A DNA stretch of 64,000 bases, taken from the NCBI RefSeq assembly GCF_033101155.1, contig NZ_JAWMPX010000007.1, forward strand, positions 143,144-207,143, in the 5' to 3' direction. The notes under the pieces are model-generated. The model saw only the letters and a program-made list of their open reading frames with translations, searched no databases and was not told where the DNA came from. The DNA comes from Tropicimonas sp033101155. Lineage in GTDB: Bacteria; Pseudomonadota; Alphaproteobacteria; Rhodobacterales; Rhodobacteraceae. Every line of letters begins with the position of its first letter. The first letter of the stretch is position 1. The position numbers and the translations under genes were made by a program. Below are positions 34,889 through 43,563 of this stretch, one piece after another.

Positions 34889-36592
34889 ATGATCTCGCGT
34901 CGTGATTTTCTGCAGGTTTCGATGGCCGCGGCTTCCATCGTGGGCGGCTCGGGCTTCGGCAACTGGGCAAGGCTGGCCGCGCAGCAGACGCTGACGCAGG
35001 ACCAGCTTCTGGACTTCGACACGTTCGGCAATGTGACGCTGATCCATGTCACCGACATCCATGCCCAGCTCAAGCCGATCTATTTCCGCGAGCCTGAGAT
35101 CAATATCGGCGTGGGCGACGCGAACGGCCAGATTCCGCATGTGACCGGCGCCGACTATCGCAAGATGTACGGCATCGAGGACGGCTCCCCCTCCGCTTAT
35201 GCGCTGACCTATAATGACTTCGCTGCCTTGGGTGCGGAATATGGCAAGGTTGGCGGGCTCGACCGCGTCGCCACTGTCGTCAACTCCATCCGCGCGGCGC
35301 GCCCCGATGCGCTGCTGCTCGATGGCGGCGACACATGGCACGGCTCCTATACCTGCTATCAGACCGCAGGCCAGGACATGGTCAACGTGATGAACAAGCT
35401 GGCCCCGGACGCGATGACTTTCCACTGGGAGTTCACGCTGGGCTCGGACCGGGTGCACGAGATCCTCGAGGATCTGCCCTTCGCGGCGCTTGGCCAGAAT
35501 ATCTTCGACAAGGAATGGGAAGAGCCCTCGGAGAATTTCGAGAGCTACAAGATGTTCGAGCGCGGCGGCACTAAGGTCGCCGTGATCGGGCAGGCCTTCC
35601 CCTATATGCCCATCGCCAATCCGGGCTGGATGTTCCCCGAATACTCCTTTGGCATCCGCGACGAGCGCATGCAGGAGCAGGTCGACGAAGCCCGCGCCGA
35701 GGGCGCCGAGCTGATCGTCGTGCTCAGCCATAATGGCTTCGACGTGGACAAGAAGATGGCCTCCCGCGTGCAGGGGATCGACGTGATCCTCTCCGGCCAC
35801 ACTCATGACGCCGTGCCCGAGCCGGTGCTGGTTGGCGAGACGATCATCATCGCCTCCGGCTCCAACGGCAAGTTCGTCTCCCGCGTCGACCTGGACGTGC
35901 GCGACGGCAAGATGATGGGCTTCAAGCACAAGCTGATCCCGATCTTCTCCGACGTGATCGAGCCCGACGCCGAGATGACCCAGCTCATCGACGAGCAGCG
36001 CGAACCTTATCTCGACAAGCTCACCGAAGTGATCGGCCAGCTCGACATGGAGTCGGTCCTCTATCGGCGCGGCAATTTCAACGGCACCTGGGATGACGTG
36101 ATCTGCGACGCGCTGATCTCCGAGCGCGAGGCGGATATCGCCATGAGCCCGGGCGTCCGCTGGGGGCCGTCGATCCTGCCGGGGCAGGACATCACCCGAG
36201 AGGATATCTGGAACGTCACTTCGATGACCTATGGCAAGGCGTATCGCTCGGAAATGACCGGCGAATTCATCCATGTGATCCTGGAAGACGTGGCCGACAA
36301 CCTGTTCAACACCGACCCCTATTACCAGCAGGGCGGGGACATGGTCCGCATCGGCGGCATGGGCTACGACATCGACGTCTCCAAGCCGCAAGGGTCGCGG
36401 ATCTCCAACATGACGTTGCTCAAGACCGGCGAGCAGATCGACCCCGCCAAGACCTATATTGTCGCGGGCTGGGCGAGCGTGAACGAGGCCACCGAAGGGC
36501 CGCAGATCTGGGACGTGGTCGAAAACCACATCAAAGCGCTCGGCACGGTCAGCACCTCGCAAAACACATCCGTGAAAGTCACCGGAACCTGA
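34889..36592 (+). CDS. soxB: Thiosulfohydrolase SoxB
   Basis: 567 aa. It is a dinuclear manganese enzyme of the 5'-nucleotidase/metallophosphoesterase family that hydrolyses sulfate from the SoxYZ-bound thiosulfonate. The N-terminus MISRRDFLQVSMAAASIVGG is a Tat signal. Metal-site motifs are HVTDIHAQLKP, DGGDTWHGS, VVLSHNGFDVD and ILSGHTHD. Length is standard. It follows the internal terminator and is followed by soxC after 64 bases. Confidence 0.97.
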   Translation: MISRRDFLQVSMAAASIVGGSGFGNWARLAAQQTLTQDQLLDFDTFGNVTLIHVTDIHAQLKPIYFREPEINIGVGDANGQIPHVTGADYRKMYGIEDGSPSAYALTYNDFAALGAEYGKVGGLDRVATVVNSIRAARPDALLLDGGDTWHGSYTCYQTAGQDMVNVMNKLAPDAMTFHWEFTLGSDRVHEILEDLPFAALGQNIFDKEWEEPSENFESYKMFERGGTKVAVIGQAFPYMPIANPGWMFPEYSFGIRDERMQEQVDEARAEGAELIVVLSHNGFDVDKKMASRVQGIDVILSGHTHDAVPEPVLVGETIIIASGSNGKFVSRVDLDVRDGKMMGFKHKLIPIFSDVIEPDAEMTQLIDEQREPYLDKLTEVIGQLDMESVLYRRGNFNGTWDDVICDALISEREADIAMSPGVRWGPSILPGQDITREDIWNVTSMTYGKAYRSEMTGEFIHVILEDVADNLFNTDPYYQQGGDMVRIGGMGYDIDVSKPQGSRISNMTLLKTGEQIDPAKTYIVAGWASVNEATEGPQIWDVVENHIKALGTVSTSQNTSVKVTGT

Positions 36593-36656
36593 ACACAGAC
36601 ACGCGCCGTCGGGACCGCCCGGCGGCCTTCATGACACCAAGGGAGGGACATCTCCG

Positions 36657-37928
36657 ATGACCACCAAGCAAAAGGGCAATGGCGCCTCGCGTCGCCAGTT
36701 CCTGACCGGGGCCGCCGCCGCCGGAGCCGGTGCCGTGGCTGCCGCCACCGCCAAGGCCGCCGGGCCAGACCCGCTGATCACCGAAATGCAGGATTGGGCC
36801 AGCTCCACTGGCGCCGGTGTCGACGCCTCGCCCTACGGGCTGCCGATCGAGTTCGAGAGCGACGTCGTGCGTCGCAATGTGGAATGGCTGACCGCCGACA
36901 CGATCTCCTCGATCAACTTCACGCCGATCCACGCGCTGGACGGCACGATCACGCCTCAGGGCTGCGCTTTCGAGCGTCACCATTCCGGCGCCATCGAGCT
37001 GCGCAAGGAAGATTTCCGGCTGATGATCAACGGGTTGGTCGATCAGGAACTGGTCTTCACCTATGAGGATCTGGAGCGTTTCCCGCGCGAAAACCGCATC
37101 TATTTCTGCGAATGCGCCGCGAACTCGGGCATGGAATGGGCCGGCGCCCAGCTCAACGGCGCCCAGTTCACCCATGGCATGATCCACAACATGGAATATT
37201 CGGGCGTCAGCCTGCGCACGCTGCTGAACGAGGCCGGTGTCAAGCCCGAGGGCAAGTGGGTCTATGTCGAGGGCGCGGATGCCTCCTCCAATGGCCGCTC
37301 GATCCCGATCGAAAAAGCGCTGGACGATTGTCTCGTCGCTTTCAAGGCCAATGGCGAGGCGCTGCGGATGGAACATGGCTACCCGGCCCGCCTCGTCGTG
37401 CCCGGCTGGGAGGGCAATATGTGGGTCAAGTGGCTGCGCCGCTTCGAGGTGACGGAAGTCGCTGTGGAGAGCCGCGAGGAGACCTCGAAATACACCGACA
37501 CGCTGGAAGACGGCACGTCGCGGAAATGGACCTGGGAGATGGACGCCAAATCCGTCATCACCGCGCCCAGCCCGCAAGCGCCGATCAAGCATGGGTCCGG
37601 TCCGCTTGTGATCACCGGTCTGGCCTGGTCCGGTCGCGGCGCGATCACCGGGGTCGACGTGACCATCGATGGCGGCAAGACCTGGCAGAAGGCGCGTCTC
37701 GGCGCTCCGGGGCAGTCCAAGGCAATGACGCGCTTCTATCTCGATATCGACTGGACCGGCGAGGAGATGCTCCTGCAAAGCCGTGCCCGCGACGAGACCG
37801 GCTATATCCAGCCGACCAAGGACCAGCTGCGCGAGGTGCGCGGGCTGAACTCGATCTATCATAATAACGGCATCCAGACCTGGTGGGTCAATGCGAACGG
37901 GGAGGCCGAAAATGTCGAAATTTCCTAA
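36657..37928 (+). CDS. soxC: Sulfane dehydrogenase molybdenum subunit SoxC
   Basis: 423 aa, sulfite-oxidase family. A Tat signal (ASRRQFLTGAAAAGAGAVAAA) fits export of the folded molybdopterin enzyme. The probable Mo ligand is a cysteine of the RIYFCECAANSGMEW segment near residue 150. The C-terminal half is the Ig-like dimerisation domain (VITGLAWSGRGAITGVDVTIDGG). With SoxD it oxidises the SoxY-bound sulfane sulfur, releasing six electrons, so this organism should oxidise thiosulfate fully to sulfate rather than store sulfur. It overlaps soxD by 17 bases. Confidence 0.97.
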   Translation: MTTKQKGNGASRRQFLTGAAAAGAGAVAAATAKAAGPDPLITEMQDWASSTGAGVDASPYGLPIEFESDVVRRNVEWLTADTISSINFTPIHALDGTITPQGCAFERHHSGAIELRKEDFRLMINGLVDQELVFTYEDLERFPRENRIYFCECAANSGMEWAGAQLNGAQFTHGMIHNMEYSGVSLRTLLNEAGVKPEGKWVYVEGADASSNGRSIPIEKALDDCLVAFKANGEALRMEHGYPARLVVPGWEGNMWVKWLRRFEVTEVAVESREETSKYTDTLEDGTSRKWTWEMDAKSVITAPSPQAPIKHGSGPLVITGLAWSGRGAITGVDVTIDGGKTWQKARLGAPGQSKAMTRFYLDIDWTGEEMLLQSRARDETGYIQPTKDQLREVRGLNSIYHNNGIQTWWVNANGEAENVEIS

Positions 37929-39327
37929 TCAACTGGCCCTTGTGAGCGTGGTCGGCGTTTCCGCCATCGCGCTGTCGGTTGGCCTGTCAGAACGCGCCGC
38001 CCACAAGGCGGAAATGGCCGCGCATGACGCCGAAATGGCCGCTGCCCAACACGACACGGCGAGCGCTGAGAGCGTGGCAGAGCCTGTCGCGGAAGAGGCC
38101 GCAGAAGAGGTCGCGGAGGCTGCGGACCCTGCCGAGGACGCCACCGAACTGGCCGATTCCGGCACGATGGAGACCGAAGAGGCGCCTGTCGCCGAAGCCG
38201 CCACGGCCGCGGCCGTGACCGCCGCCGCCGTGGACGGTGCCACCGATACGCTGGACGGCGCTGGCGACACTGACACGATGGCCGGCGACGACACCGCCGC
38301 GCCGATGGGCAAGTTTGGCCTTGGCCGTCCGGCGCTGCCCGAGGAGGTCGCCGCCTGGAATATCGACATCCTGCCCGACGGTACCGGCCTGCCCGAGGGC
38401 GAGGGCGATGTCTGGACCGGCGAGGAGGTCTTTGCCGACAATTGCGCCGTCTGCCATGGCGATTTCGCAGAGGGCGTCGACAACTGGCCCAAGCTGGCCG
38501 GCGGCATGGACACGCTCGATCACGAGGACCCGCTGAAGACGGTCGGTTCTTACTGGCCCTATCTCTCGACGGCGTTCGACTATGTCCGCCGCTCCATGCC
38601 CTTCGGCGCCGCGCAGACCATGTCGGATGACGATGTCTATGCCATCGTGGCCTATATGCTCTATTCGAACGATCTCGTGGACGATGATTTCGTGCTGTCG
38701 AAGGAGACTTTCCTCGATGTCGAGATGCCCAATGCCGGCGGATTCATCATCGACGACCGGGCCGAGACCGAGCTGCCGCTCTTCAGCCAGGAGCCTTGCA
38801 TGGAGAATTGCAAGGAAACGGTCGAGATCACCAAGCATGTGCTGTTCAAGGATCCAATCCCGGTAGAGGAAGGCGACGAGGAGGCCGCTGCCGAGGAAGC
38901 TCCGGCGGCGGAAGCGACGGAAGTTGCCGCCGCTGCGCCTGCTGACGCAGCGCCAGCCGAGGCCCCTGCAGCCGCCGAGGAGGCAGCCCCCGCAGAGGAG
39001 GCCGTCGATCCCGAACTGGTCGCCGCCGGCGAGAAGGTCTTCAAGAAGTGCAAGGCCTGTCACCAGGTCGGAGAGGGCGCCAAGAACAAGGTTGGCCCGA
39101 TCCTCAACGGCGTGATCGGCCGCTCGGCCGGCACCGGCGCGGACTTCAAATATTCCAAGGTCATGGTCGAAGCCGGCAGCGGCGGCATGGTCTGGGATGA
39201 GGAAACCCTCGCGGCCTATCTCGAAGCGCCGAAAAAATTCCTCAAGGGCAATAAGATGGCCTTTGCCGGCCTCAAGAAGGAGGCCGATACTGCCGCGATC
39301 ATCGCCTTCCTGAAGGCTCATCCGTAA
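37912..39327 (+). CDS. soxD: Dihaem cytochrome SoxD
   Basis: 471 aa, electron-accepting subunit of sulfane dehydrogenase SoxCD. An N-terminal hydrophobic segment (residues about 7-26) is followed by a long Ala/Glu-rich stretch to about residue 140. The first haem motif is CAVCH (178-182). A second Ala/Glu/Pro-rich linker (about 320-360) leads to a C-terminal cytochrome domain with CKACH (380-384). The two low-complexity linkers make it longer than the Paracoccus protein as I remember it. The ATG at 37912 lies inside soxC; the stop overlaps the soxE start by one base. Confidence 0.94.
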   Translation: MSKFPNQLALVSVVGVSAIALSVGLSERAAHKAEMAAHDAEMAAAQHDTASAESVAEPVAEEAAEEVAEAADPAEDATELADSGTMETEEAPVAEAATAAAVTAAAVDGATDTLDGAGDTDTMAGDDTAAPMGKFGLGRPALPEEVAAWNIDILPDGTGLPEGEGDVWTGEEVFADNCAVCHGDFAEGVDNWPKLAGGMDTLDHEDPLKTVGSYWPYLSTAFDYVRRSMPFGAAQTMSDDDVYAIVAYMLYSNDLVDDDFVLSKETFLDVEMPNAGGFIIDDRAETELPLFSQEPCMENCKETVEITKHVLFKDPIPVEEGDEEAAAEEAPAAEATEVAAAAPADAAPAEAPAAAEEAAPAEEAVDPELVAAGEKVFKKCKACHQVGEGAKNKVGPILNGVIGRSAGTGADFKYSKVMVEAGSGGMVWDEETLAAYLEAPKKFLKGNKMAFAGLKKEADTAAIIAFLKAHP

Positions 39328-40037
39328 TGGACGCGCCGCGATATCTCGCGGCGCTGGCCGCGATCCTGCTTGCTCCGATACCTGTCGGGGCAAGCGAATT
39401 TGGTGATGTGGAGCGGGGCGCGGAGTTCTGGAAACAGTGCCGGACCTGCCATCGCATCGGCCCGAATGCGTCCAACAAGGTCGGGCCCAATCTCAATTTC
39501 ATCTTCGGACGGGTCTTTGGCGCGGCCGAGGGCTATCGCTATTCCAAGGCGATGAAGGCTGCGGGCGGGGAAGGGCGTGTCTGGGATCTTGACCAGCTCG
39601 ACGCCTATATCACCGACCCACGCAGTTTCCTCAAAGGCACCAAGATGACCTTCAGGGGCATCAAGGATCCCCAGGAGCGCGCCGATGTGCTCGCCTGGCT
39701 GCGCGAGAACTCGGACAATCCGCAGGACATCCCCGAAGCCGCGCCAACCGCCATCGGCACCGATCACAGCGTCGATCCGGAGATCCTCTCCATTGTCGGT
39801 GACCCGGAATATGGCGAATATCTTTCGTCGGAATGCCTGACCTGCCACCGCGCCGATGGCGAGACGGATGGCATCCCCTCGGTCACCGGCTGGCCGGAAG
39901 AGGACTTCGTCATCGCCATGCATGCTTACAAGGAAAAGGTCCGTGAGCACCCGGTCATGCAGATGATGGCCGGCCGGCTCAACAACGAAGAGATCGCCGC
40001 CGTCGCCTCCTATTTCAAGGCGCTCGGCCAAGAATAA
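39327..40037 (+). CDS. soxE: Dihaem cytochrome SoxE
   Basis: 236 aa with a signal peptide (residues 1-22). Two haem motifs are CRTCH (38-42) and CLTCH (170-174). The first domain (NASNKVGPNLNFIFGRVFGAAEGYRYSKAM) is close to class I cytochrome c and to the SoxD C-terminal domain. In Paracoccus SoxE is the cytochrome partner of flavoprotein SoxF. Here the order soxE-soxF is kept, with 64 bases between them. Confidence 0.93.
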   Translation: MDAPRYLAALAAILLAPIPVGASEFGDVERGAEFWKQCRTCHRIGPNASNKVGPNLNFIFGRVFGAAEGYRYSKAMKAAGGEGRVWDLDQLDAYITDPRSFLKGTKMTFRGIKDPQERADVLAWLRENSDNPQDIPEAAPTAIGTDHSVDPEILSIVGDPEYGEYLSSECLTCHRADGETDGIPSVTGWPEEDFVIAMHAYKEKVREHPVMQMMAGRLNNEEIAAVASYFKALGQE

Positions 40038-40101
40038 GACCCGGATAACGGGCTAAGCCTGCCGGCTATCGAGCCGGAACAATGCAAGGGAGGACACGAT
40101 T

Positions 40102-41370
40102 ATGAAACTCAACAGACGCCTGTTTCTTGGCAGTTCCGCCGCGCTGACGGCTTCGCTTGCCGCGCCCACGGTCTGGGGCGACAATCACGGCAAGCCGAAG
40201 GTCGTCGTGATCGGCGGCGGGGCAGGGGGCGCGACCCTCGCCCGCTACCTGGCCAAGGACAGCAAGGGCGGCATCGATGTCACTCTGGTCGAGCCGACCC
40301 GGACCTATTACACCTGCTTCTTCTCCAATCTCTATATCGCCGGCTTCCGCGACCTCGCCTCCATCGGCCACAGCTATGGCAAGCTTGCCTCCGACTATGG
40401 CATCAATGTCATCCATGAATTCGCCACCGGCATCGACCGTGACGCGAAAGAGGTCTCGCTCTCCGGCGGCGCCAAGCTGCCTTATGACCGGCTCGTCCTC
40501 GCGCCCGGCATCGATTTCGTCGACGGCGCGGTTCCCGGCTGGGATGTCACGTCGCAGAACGCCATGCCCCATGCCTACAAGGGCGGCTCGCAGACCGAAC
40601 TGCTGAAAAAGCAGCTCGAAGCCATGCCCGAGGGCGGCCTGTTCTGCATGGTCGCGCCGCCGAACCCGTTCCGCTGCCCGCCGGGCCCCTATGAGCGGAT
40701 CTCGATGATCGCGCATAAGCTCTCGGAGGTGAATCCGACCGCCAAGATCCTCATCGCCGACCCGAAGGAGAAATTCTCCAAGCAGGCGCTGTTCGAGGAA
40801 GGCTGGGAGGCGCATTACGGTGGCATGGTCGAGCGGCTCGGTCCCGATTTCGGCGGCGGGAATGTCACGGTCAACCCGGCAGAGATGACGGTTGATATCG
40901 ATGGTGACGTCAACAAGGTCGATGTCTGCAACGTGATCCCGGCGCAGAAGGCCGGCAAGATCTGCGAGATGGCGGGCGTGACCGAGGGCAACTGGGCGCC
41001 GGTCGTCCCGGCGACGATGCAGAGCCGGATCGACGAGAATATCCACGTTCTCGGGGATGCCACCAACCAGGGCGACATGCCGAAATCGGGCTTTGCCGCC
41101 AATAGCCAGGCCAAGGTCGCCGCGATGGCGATCCGGGGCGCGCTGACCGGCTCCAAGGTTTTCCCGGCCAAGTTCACCAATACCTGCTGGTCGCTGATCT
41201 CGACGGAGAATGGCGTCAAGGTCGGCGCGACCTATGAGGCGACCGAGGAGAAAATCGCCAAGGTGGACGGGTTCATCTCCCAGACGGGCGAAGATGCGGA
41301 GCTGCGCAAGACGACCTTTGAGGAATCCGTTGGCTGGTATTCAGGGATCACGGCCGACATGTTCGGCTGA
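40102..41370 (+). CDS. soxF: Flavocytochrome c sulfide dehydrogenase flavoprotein SoxF
   Basis: 422 aa. A Tat-type N-terminus (KLNRRLFLGSSAALTASLA) is followed by the FAD motif VVVIGGGAGGATLARYL at about residues 34-50. Redox cysteines as in FccB are Cys72 (TYYTCFFSN) and the cysteine in KFTNTCWSLIS near residue 357. The NIHVLGDATNQGDMPKSGFAANSQAKV segment is the second FAD contact. It oxidises sulfide or assists the Sox multienzyme system, passing electrons to SoxE. Confidence 0.95.
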   Translation: MKLNRRLFLGSSAALTASLAAPTVWGDNHGKPKVVVIGGGAGGATLARYLAKDSKGGIDVTLVEPTRTYYTCFFSNLYIAGFRDLASIGHSYGKLASDYGINVIHEFATGIDRDAKEVSLSGGAKLPYDRLVLAPGIDFVDGAVPGWDVTSQNAMPHAYKGGSQTELLKKQLEAMPEGGLFCMVAPPNPFRCPPGPYERISMIAHKLSEVNPTAKILIADPKEKFSKQALFEEGWEAHYGGMVERLGPDFGGGNVTVNPAEMTVDIDGDVNKVDVCNVIPAQKAGKICEMAGVTEGNWAPVVPATMQSRIDENIHVLGDATNQGDMPKSGFAANSQAKVAAMAIRGALTGSKVFPAKFTNTCWSLISTENGVKVGATYEATEEKIAKVDGFISQTGEDAELRKTTFEESVGWYSGITADMFG

Positions 41371-41391
41371 TCGACCGGGCGAAAAGACAGG

Positions 41392-41413
41392 CGGGGGCGG
41401 TGCGTCGCCCCCG
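41392..41413 (+). other. Intercistronic hairpin between soxF and the DUF302 gene
   Basis: Perfect 8-bp stem CGGGGGCG (41392-41399) / CGCCCCCG (41406-41413) without a T-run. Probably an mRNA-stabilising or attenuating element. Confidence 0.5.
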
Positions 41414-41448
41414 TGACCCAAAACAGACCCATCGGGGAGGACCCAATC

Positions 41449-41877
41449 ATGAAGACTATTCTTGCCGCTGCCGCGATAGCCGTTGCGCTGCCTGCCGCCG
41501 CCGAGGAGGCCGTACTTTATGACTTTGACGGCGATTTTGACGATGCGACCTTCGCCGTTGAGAGCGCGATTGTCGGGCAGGGGCTGGTGATCGACTATGT
41601 CAGCCATACTGGCGAGATGCTCAACCGCACTGGCGCGGATGTCGGCTCCGATGTGAAGATCTTTGACGCCGCCGATATCTTCCTCTTCTGCTCGGCAAAG
41701 GTCTCGCGGGCGGTGATGGAGGCGGACCCGATGAATATCGTCCATTGCCCCTACAACATCTTTGTCACGGATGCGGGCGGCACAGTCCAGGTCGGCCACC
41801 GTGTCTATCCCGATGGACCGATGCAACAGGTGCAGGAGCTGCTGGCCGGGATCGCACAGGAAGCGGTCGGGAACTAG
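41449..41877 (+). CDS. Secreted DUF302 domain protein
   Basis: 142 aa with a signal peptide (MKTILAAAAIAVALPAAA). The mature part resembles DUF302: FAVESAIVGQGLVIDYVSHTGEMLNRTGADVG, then IFLFCSAKVSRAVMEADPMNIVHCPYNIFV and VQVGHRVYP. Two cysteines in the FCSAK and HCPY motifs could be redox-active. It ends the sox operon where Paracoccus has soxG/soxH, so it may be a periplasmic sulfur-handling accessory; that is inference. The start at 41449 follows GGGGAGGA. Confidence 0.75.
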   Translation: MKTILAAAAIAVALPAAAEEAVLYDFDGDFDDATFAVESAIVGQGLVIDYVSHTGEMLNRTGADVGSDVKIFDAADIFLFCSAKVSRAVMEADPMNIVHCPYNIFVTDAGGTVQVGHRVYPDGPMQQVQELLAGIAQEAVGN

Positions 41878-41952
41878 GCGGACCCTATTGAGACAGCGTC
41901 TTCGGAGACGTGTCCGGGAATGCTTGGCGGGGCCCTGGGGGGAGCGCCGCTT

Positions 41953-42011
41953 CGCCCGGTAACGAGCCGAAGGCGCCGGGCGAGCGCCAGGCCGCTCCTG
42001 CGGTCTGGCGC
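41953..42011. repeat. Dispersed hairpin repeat, copy 3
   Basis: Outer stem CGCCCGG (41953-41959) / CCGGGCG (41976-41982) encloses the same GAGCCGAAGGCG element as copy 1. The paired arms differ in sequence from copies 1 and 2 but remain fully complementary. The 3' part folds into GCGCCAG (41984-41990) / CTGGCGC (42005-42011). Confidence 0.7.
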
Positions 42012-42015
42012 TTTT
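41984..42015 (+). terminator. Terminator of the sox operon, formed by the 3' half of repeat copy 3
   Basis: 7-bp stem GCGCCAG / CTGGCGC with an inner CCGC/GCGG pair, followed by TTTT (42012-42015), 107 bases after the DUF302 stop. Confidence 0.65.
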
Positions 42016-42141
42016 CCATCAGCGCGCATCACTCCGGTCCATTTCGGATCTGGCTGGCGCAATGCGCGACCTGTGGAGGTTAGCGCCGCGTGCGCGCACG
42101 GTCTGGCACCCACCCGGCTCCCGAAGCACAGGCAAACACTC

Positions 42142-43407
42142 TTAGACCGCGTCTGTCCCCAGAAACTCCGAGATCCGGCGCCGCACCAGCTCGATATGCA
42201 GCCGCGCATCATAGGCCCCGCTGCGGAAGGGCGGCGGCAAGCGCATCGTGGCAAGCTGGCGATCGATCCTTGCGAGCCGCTTTTCCAGCCCCCGCAACGC
42301 CTCTGCGTCAAGCTCCTCCGTGAGGTCCAGTTCGATCTTCCGGATCTCGGCGTAGTGGCGCCAGACCCGACGATGCATCGTCCAGCGATAGAGTACCGGG
42401 AGCACCTGGAAAGCCGGGATCACCAGGAAGATGAGCGGCAGCAGGATCAGCAGCACCCGCCGGATCTGGGCCGCGATCCAGTAGGGCAGCCAGTCATGAA
42501 AAGCGCTCTGTCCCTCGATCAGGAGCTTGAGCGCGCCGGCGTCGATCGGCATGTCAACGGCTTCGGTGGTAGGGAACTGGCCCTGCTGTGCAAAAATCCC
42601 GTTCTCGCCATGGATCTCGCGCGCCGCCAGCACGAGGCGGTCGACAATTGCCGGGTGCAAGTCCTCGACGGCCACCAGCCGCGCCAGCAGCGTCACCGTC
42701 GGCATGGCCGCACGGGGGATGACGGGGCCAAGCGAGATCGCCCCCGACGGGATCGTGGCGACGCGGCTGAACGGAAGGCGAAGCGAGATCGCGTCGGTAT
42801 GACTGAGCCGCAGCAGGTCGACAGTTTCGGAGGCATAGAGCGGTTTGAGATACTCGGCGCCCACGGGCGCCACGAAGATCGCCACGTCCAGCGCACCGGC
42901 CAGCAGCGCCGTTCCTGCCGCCTCGCCACCAAGATCGGAAAGCTCGTTTCGGTCGGCCACGCCGAGTCTGGTCAGCAGTTCGTCCACGGCCACGCGTGTG
43001 CCCGAGCCCGCCCCCCCACGCGCGATCCTCAAGCCGTCCCAGAGGCTGGGATTGGCCGGCACGCTGCTGTTCTTATTGACAAAGACCAAGATTGGTTCGA
43101 CCAGCACCGTTCCGAGTGCGTTGATTGGCAGGCCCTCGGCGGGAATGCCGCCCTGCAACAGGCCGACATCAACGTCATCCGTCGCGAGCAACCCGAGATT
43201 CTCCACCGAGCCGGCTGTCTCGACAATTTCCACCGTGATCCCGTCCCGCGCCAGGATCTCCTGGTATTGCTCGGCAATGTTCCAGTAGCCGCCATCCCGC
43301 CCGCCGGCGGCGAAACGGATTTGGTCTGGCGGTGGCAGGTCCCGCAGCAGGTAGGCCGCCAGGGCCAGCAGCAGGCCGATGGCCAGGATCACGGATGAAA
43401 GACGCAT
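42142..43407 (-). CDS. TAXI-family TRAP solute-binding protein, membrane-anchored
   Basis: 421 aa. The N-terminal hydrophobic anchor or signal (MRLSSVILAIGLLLALAAYLL) is followed by the TAXI binding fold: RFAAGGRDGGYWNIAEQYQEIL, ETAGSVENLGLLATDDVDVGLLQGG, and RIARGGAGSGTRVAVDELL. Near residue 310 a second strong hydrophobic segment (IRRVLLILLPLIFLVIPAFQVLPVL) anchors a C-terminal cytoplasmic tail of about 85 residues with coiled-coil character. No TRAP permease is adjacent, so it may be a sensor-like orphan. The start at 43407 begins the signal; the longer frame (to 43602) is not credible. Confidence 0.85.
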   Translation of the reverse strand: MRLSSVILAIGLLLALAAYLLRDLPPPDQIRFAAGGRDGGYWNIAEQYQEILARDGITVEIVETAGSVENLGLLATDDVDVGLLQGGIPAEGLPINALGTVLVEPILVFVNKNSSVPANPSLWDGLRIARGGAGSGTRVAVDELLTRLGVADRNELSDLGGEAAGTALLAGALDVAIFVAPVGAEYLKPLYASETVDLLRLSHTDAISLRLPFSRVATIPSGAISLGPVIPRAAMPTVTLLARLVAVEDLHPAIVDRLVLAAREIHGENGIFAQQGQFPTTEAVDMPIDAGALKLLIEGQSAFHDWLPYWIAAQIRRVLLILLPLIFLVIPAFQVLPVLYRWTMHRRVWRHYAEIRKIELDLTEELDAEALRGLEKRLARIDRQLATMRLPPPFRSGAYDARLHIELVRRRISEFLGTDAV

Positions 43408-43480
43408 TTGCCCCCCGGATTCGTGCGCTCCTCGACCCTGCCACAGCCGCGCCGGGCTTTCCAATCGGGCAAATCGTATC

Positions 43481-43509
43481 TTGACGTCGCGCAGCGATTG
43501 GCGCATCAC
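43481..43509 (+). promoter_or_regulatory. Possible promoter of the GNAT leader transcript
   Basis: TTGACG (43481-43486), 17 bases, then CATCAC (43504-43509), a weak -10. If used, transcription would start at or near the leader ATG (43516), giving a leaderless leader peptide. This would explain the lack of a ribosome-binding site before it. Confidence 0.35.
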
Positions 43510-43515
43510 GCCGCC

Positions 43516-43563
43516 ATGACCCGTGACTCCGCCTCCCGATTTTATTGGCCGCGTTCCATATAG
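43516..43563 (+). CDS. Leader peptide of a transcription attenuator (Phe-Tyr-Trp)
   Basis: 15-codon ORF MTRDSASRFYWPRSI with three consecutive aromatic codons, TTT TAT TGG at 43540-43548. The Trp codon overlaps pairing segment 1 of the downstream RNA structure, and the stop TAG (43561-43563) lies between segments 1 and 2. This placement is what is needed for ribosome stalling at Phe, Tyr or Trp codons to control the terminator at 43592-43620. No Shine-Dalgarno sequence is visible. Confidence 0.6.
   Translation: MTRDSASRFYWPRSI

Noticed and set aside
33821..36562. 913-codon minus-strand open frame opposite soxA and soxB
   Set aside because: It is the antisense of two unmistakable sox genes and resembles no protein family; its length results from G/C-rich third positions.
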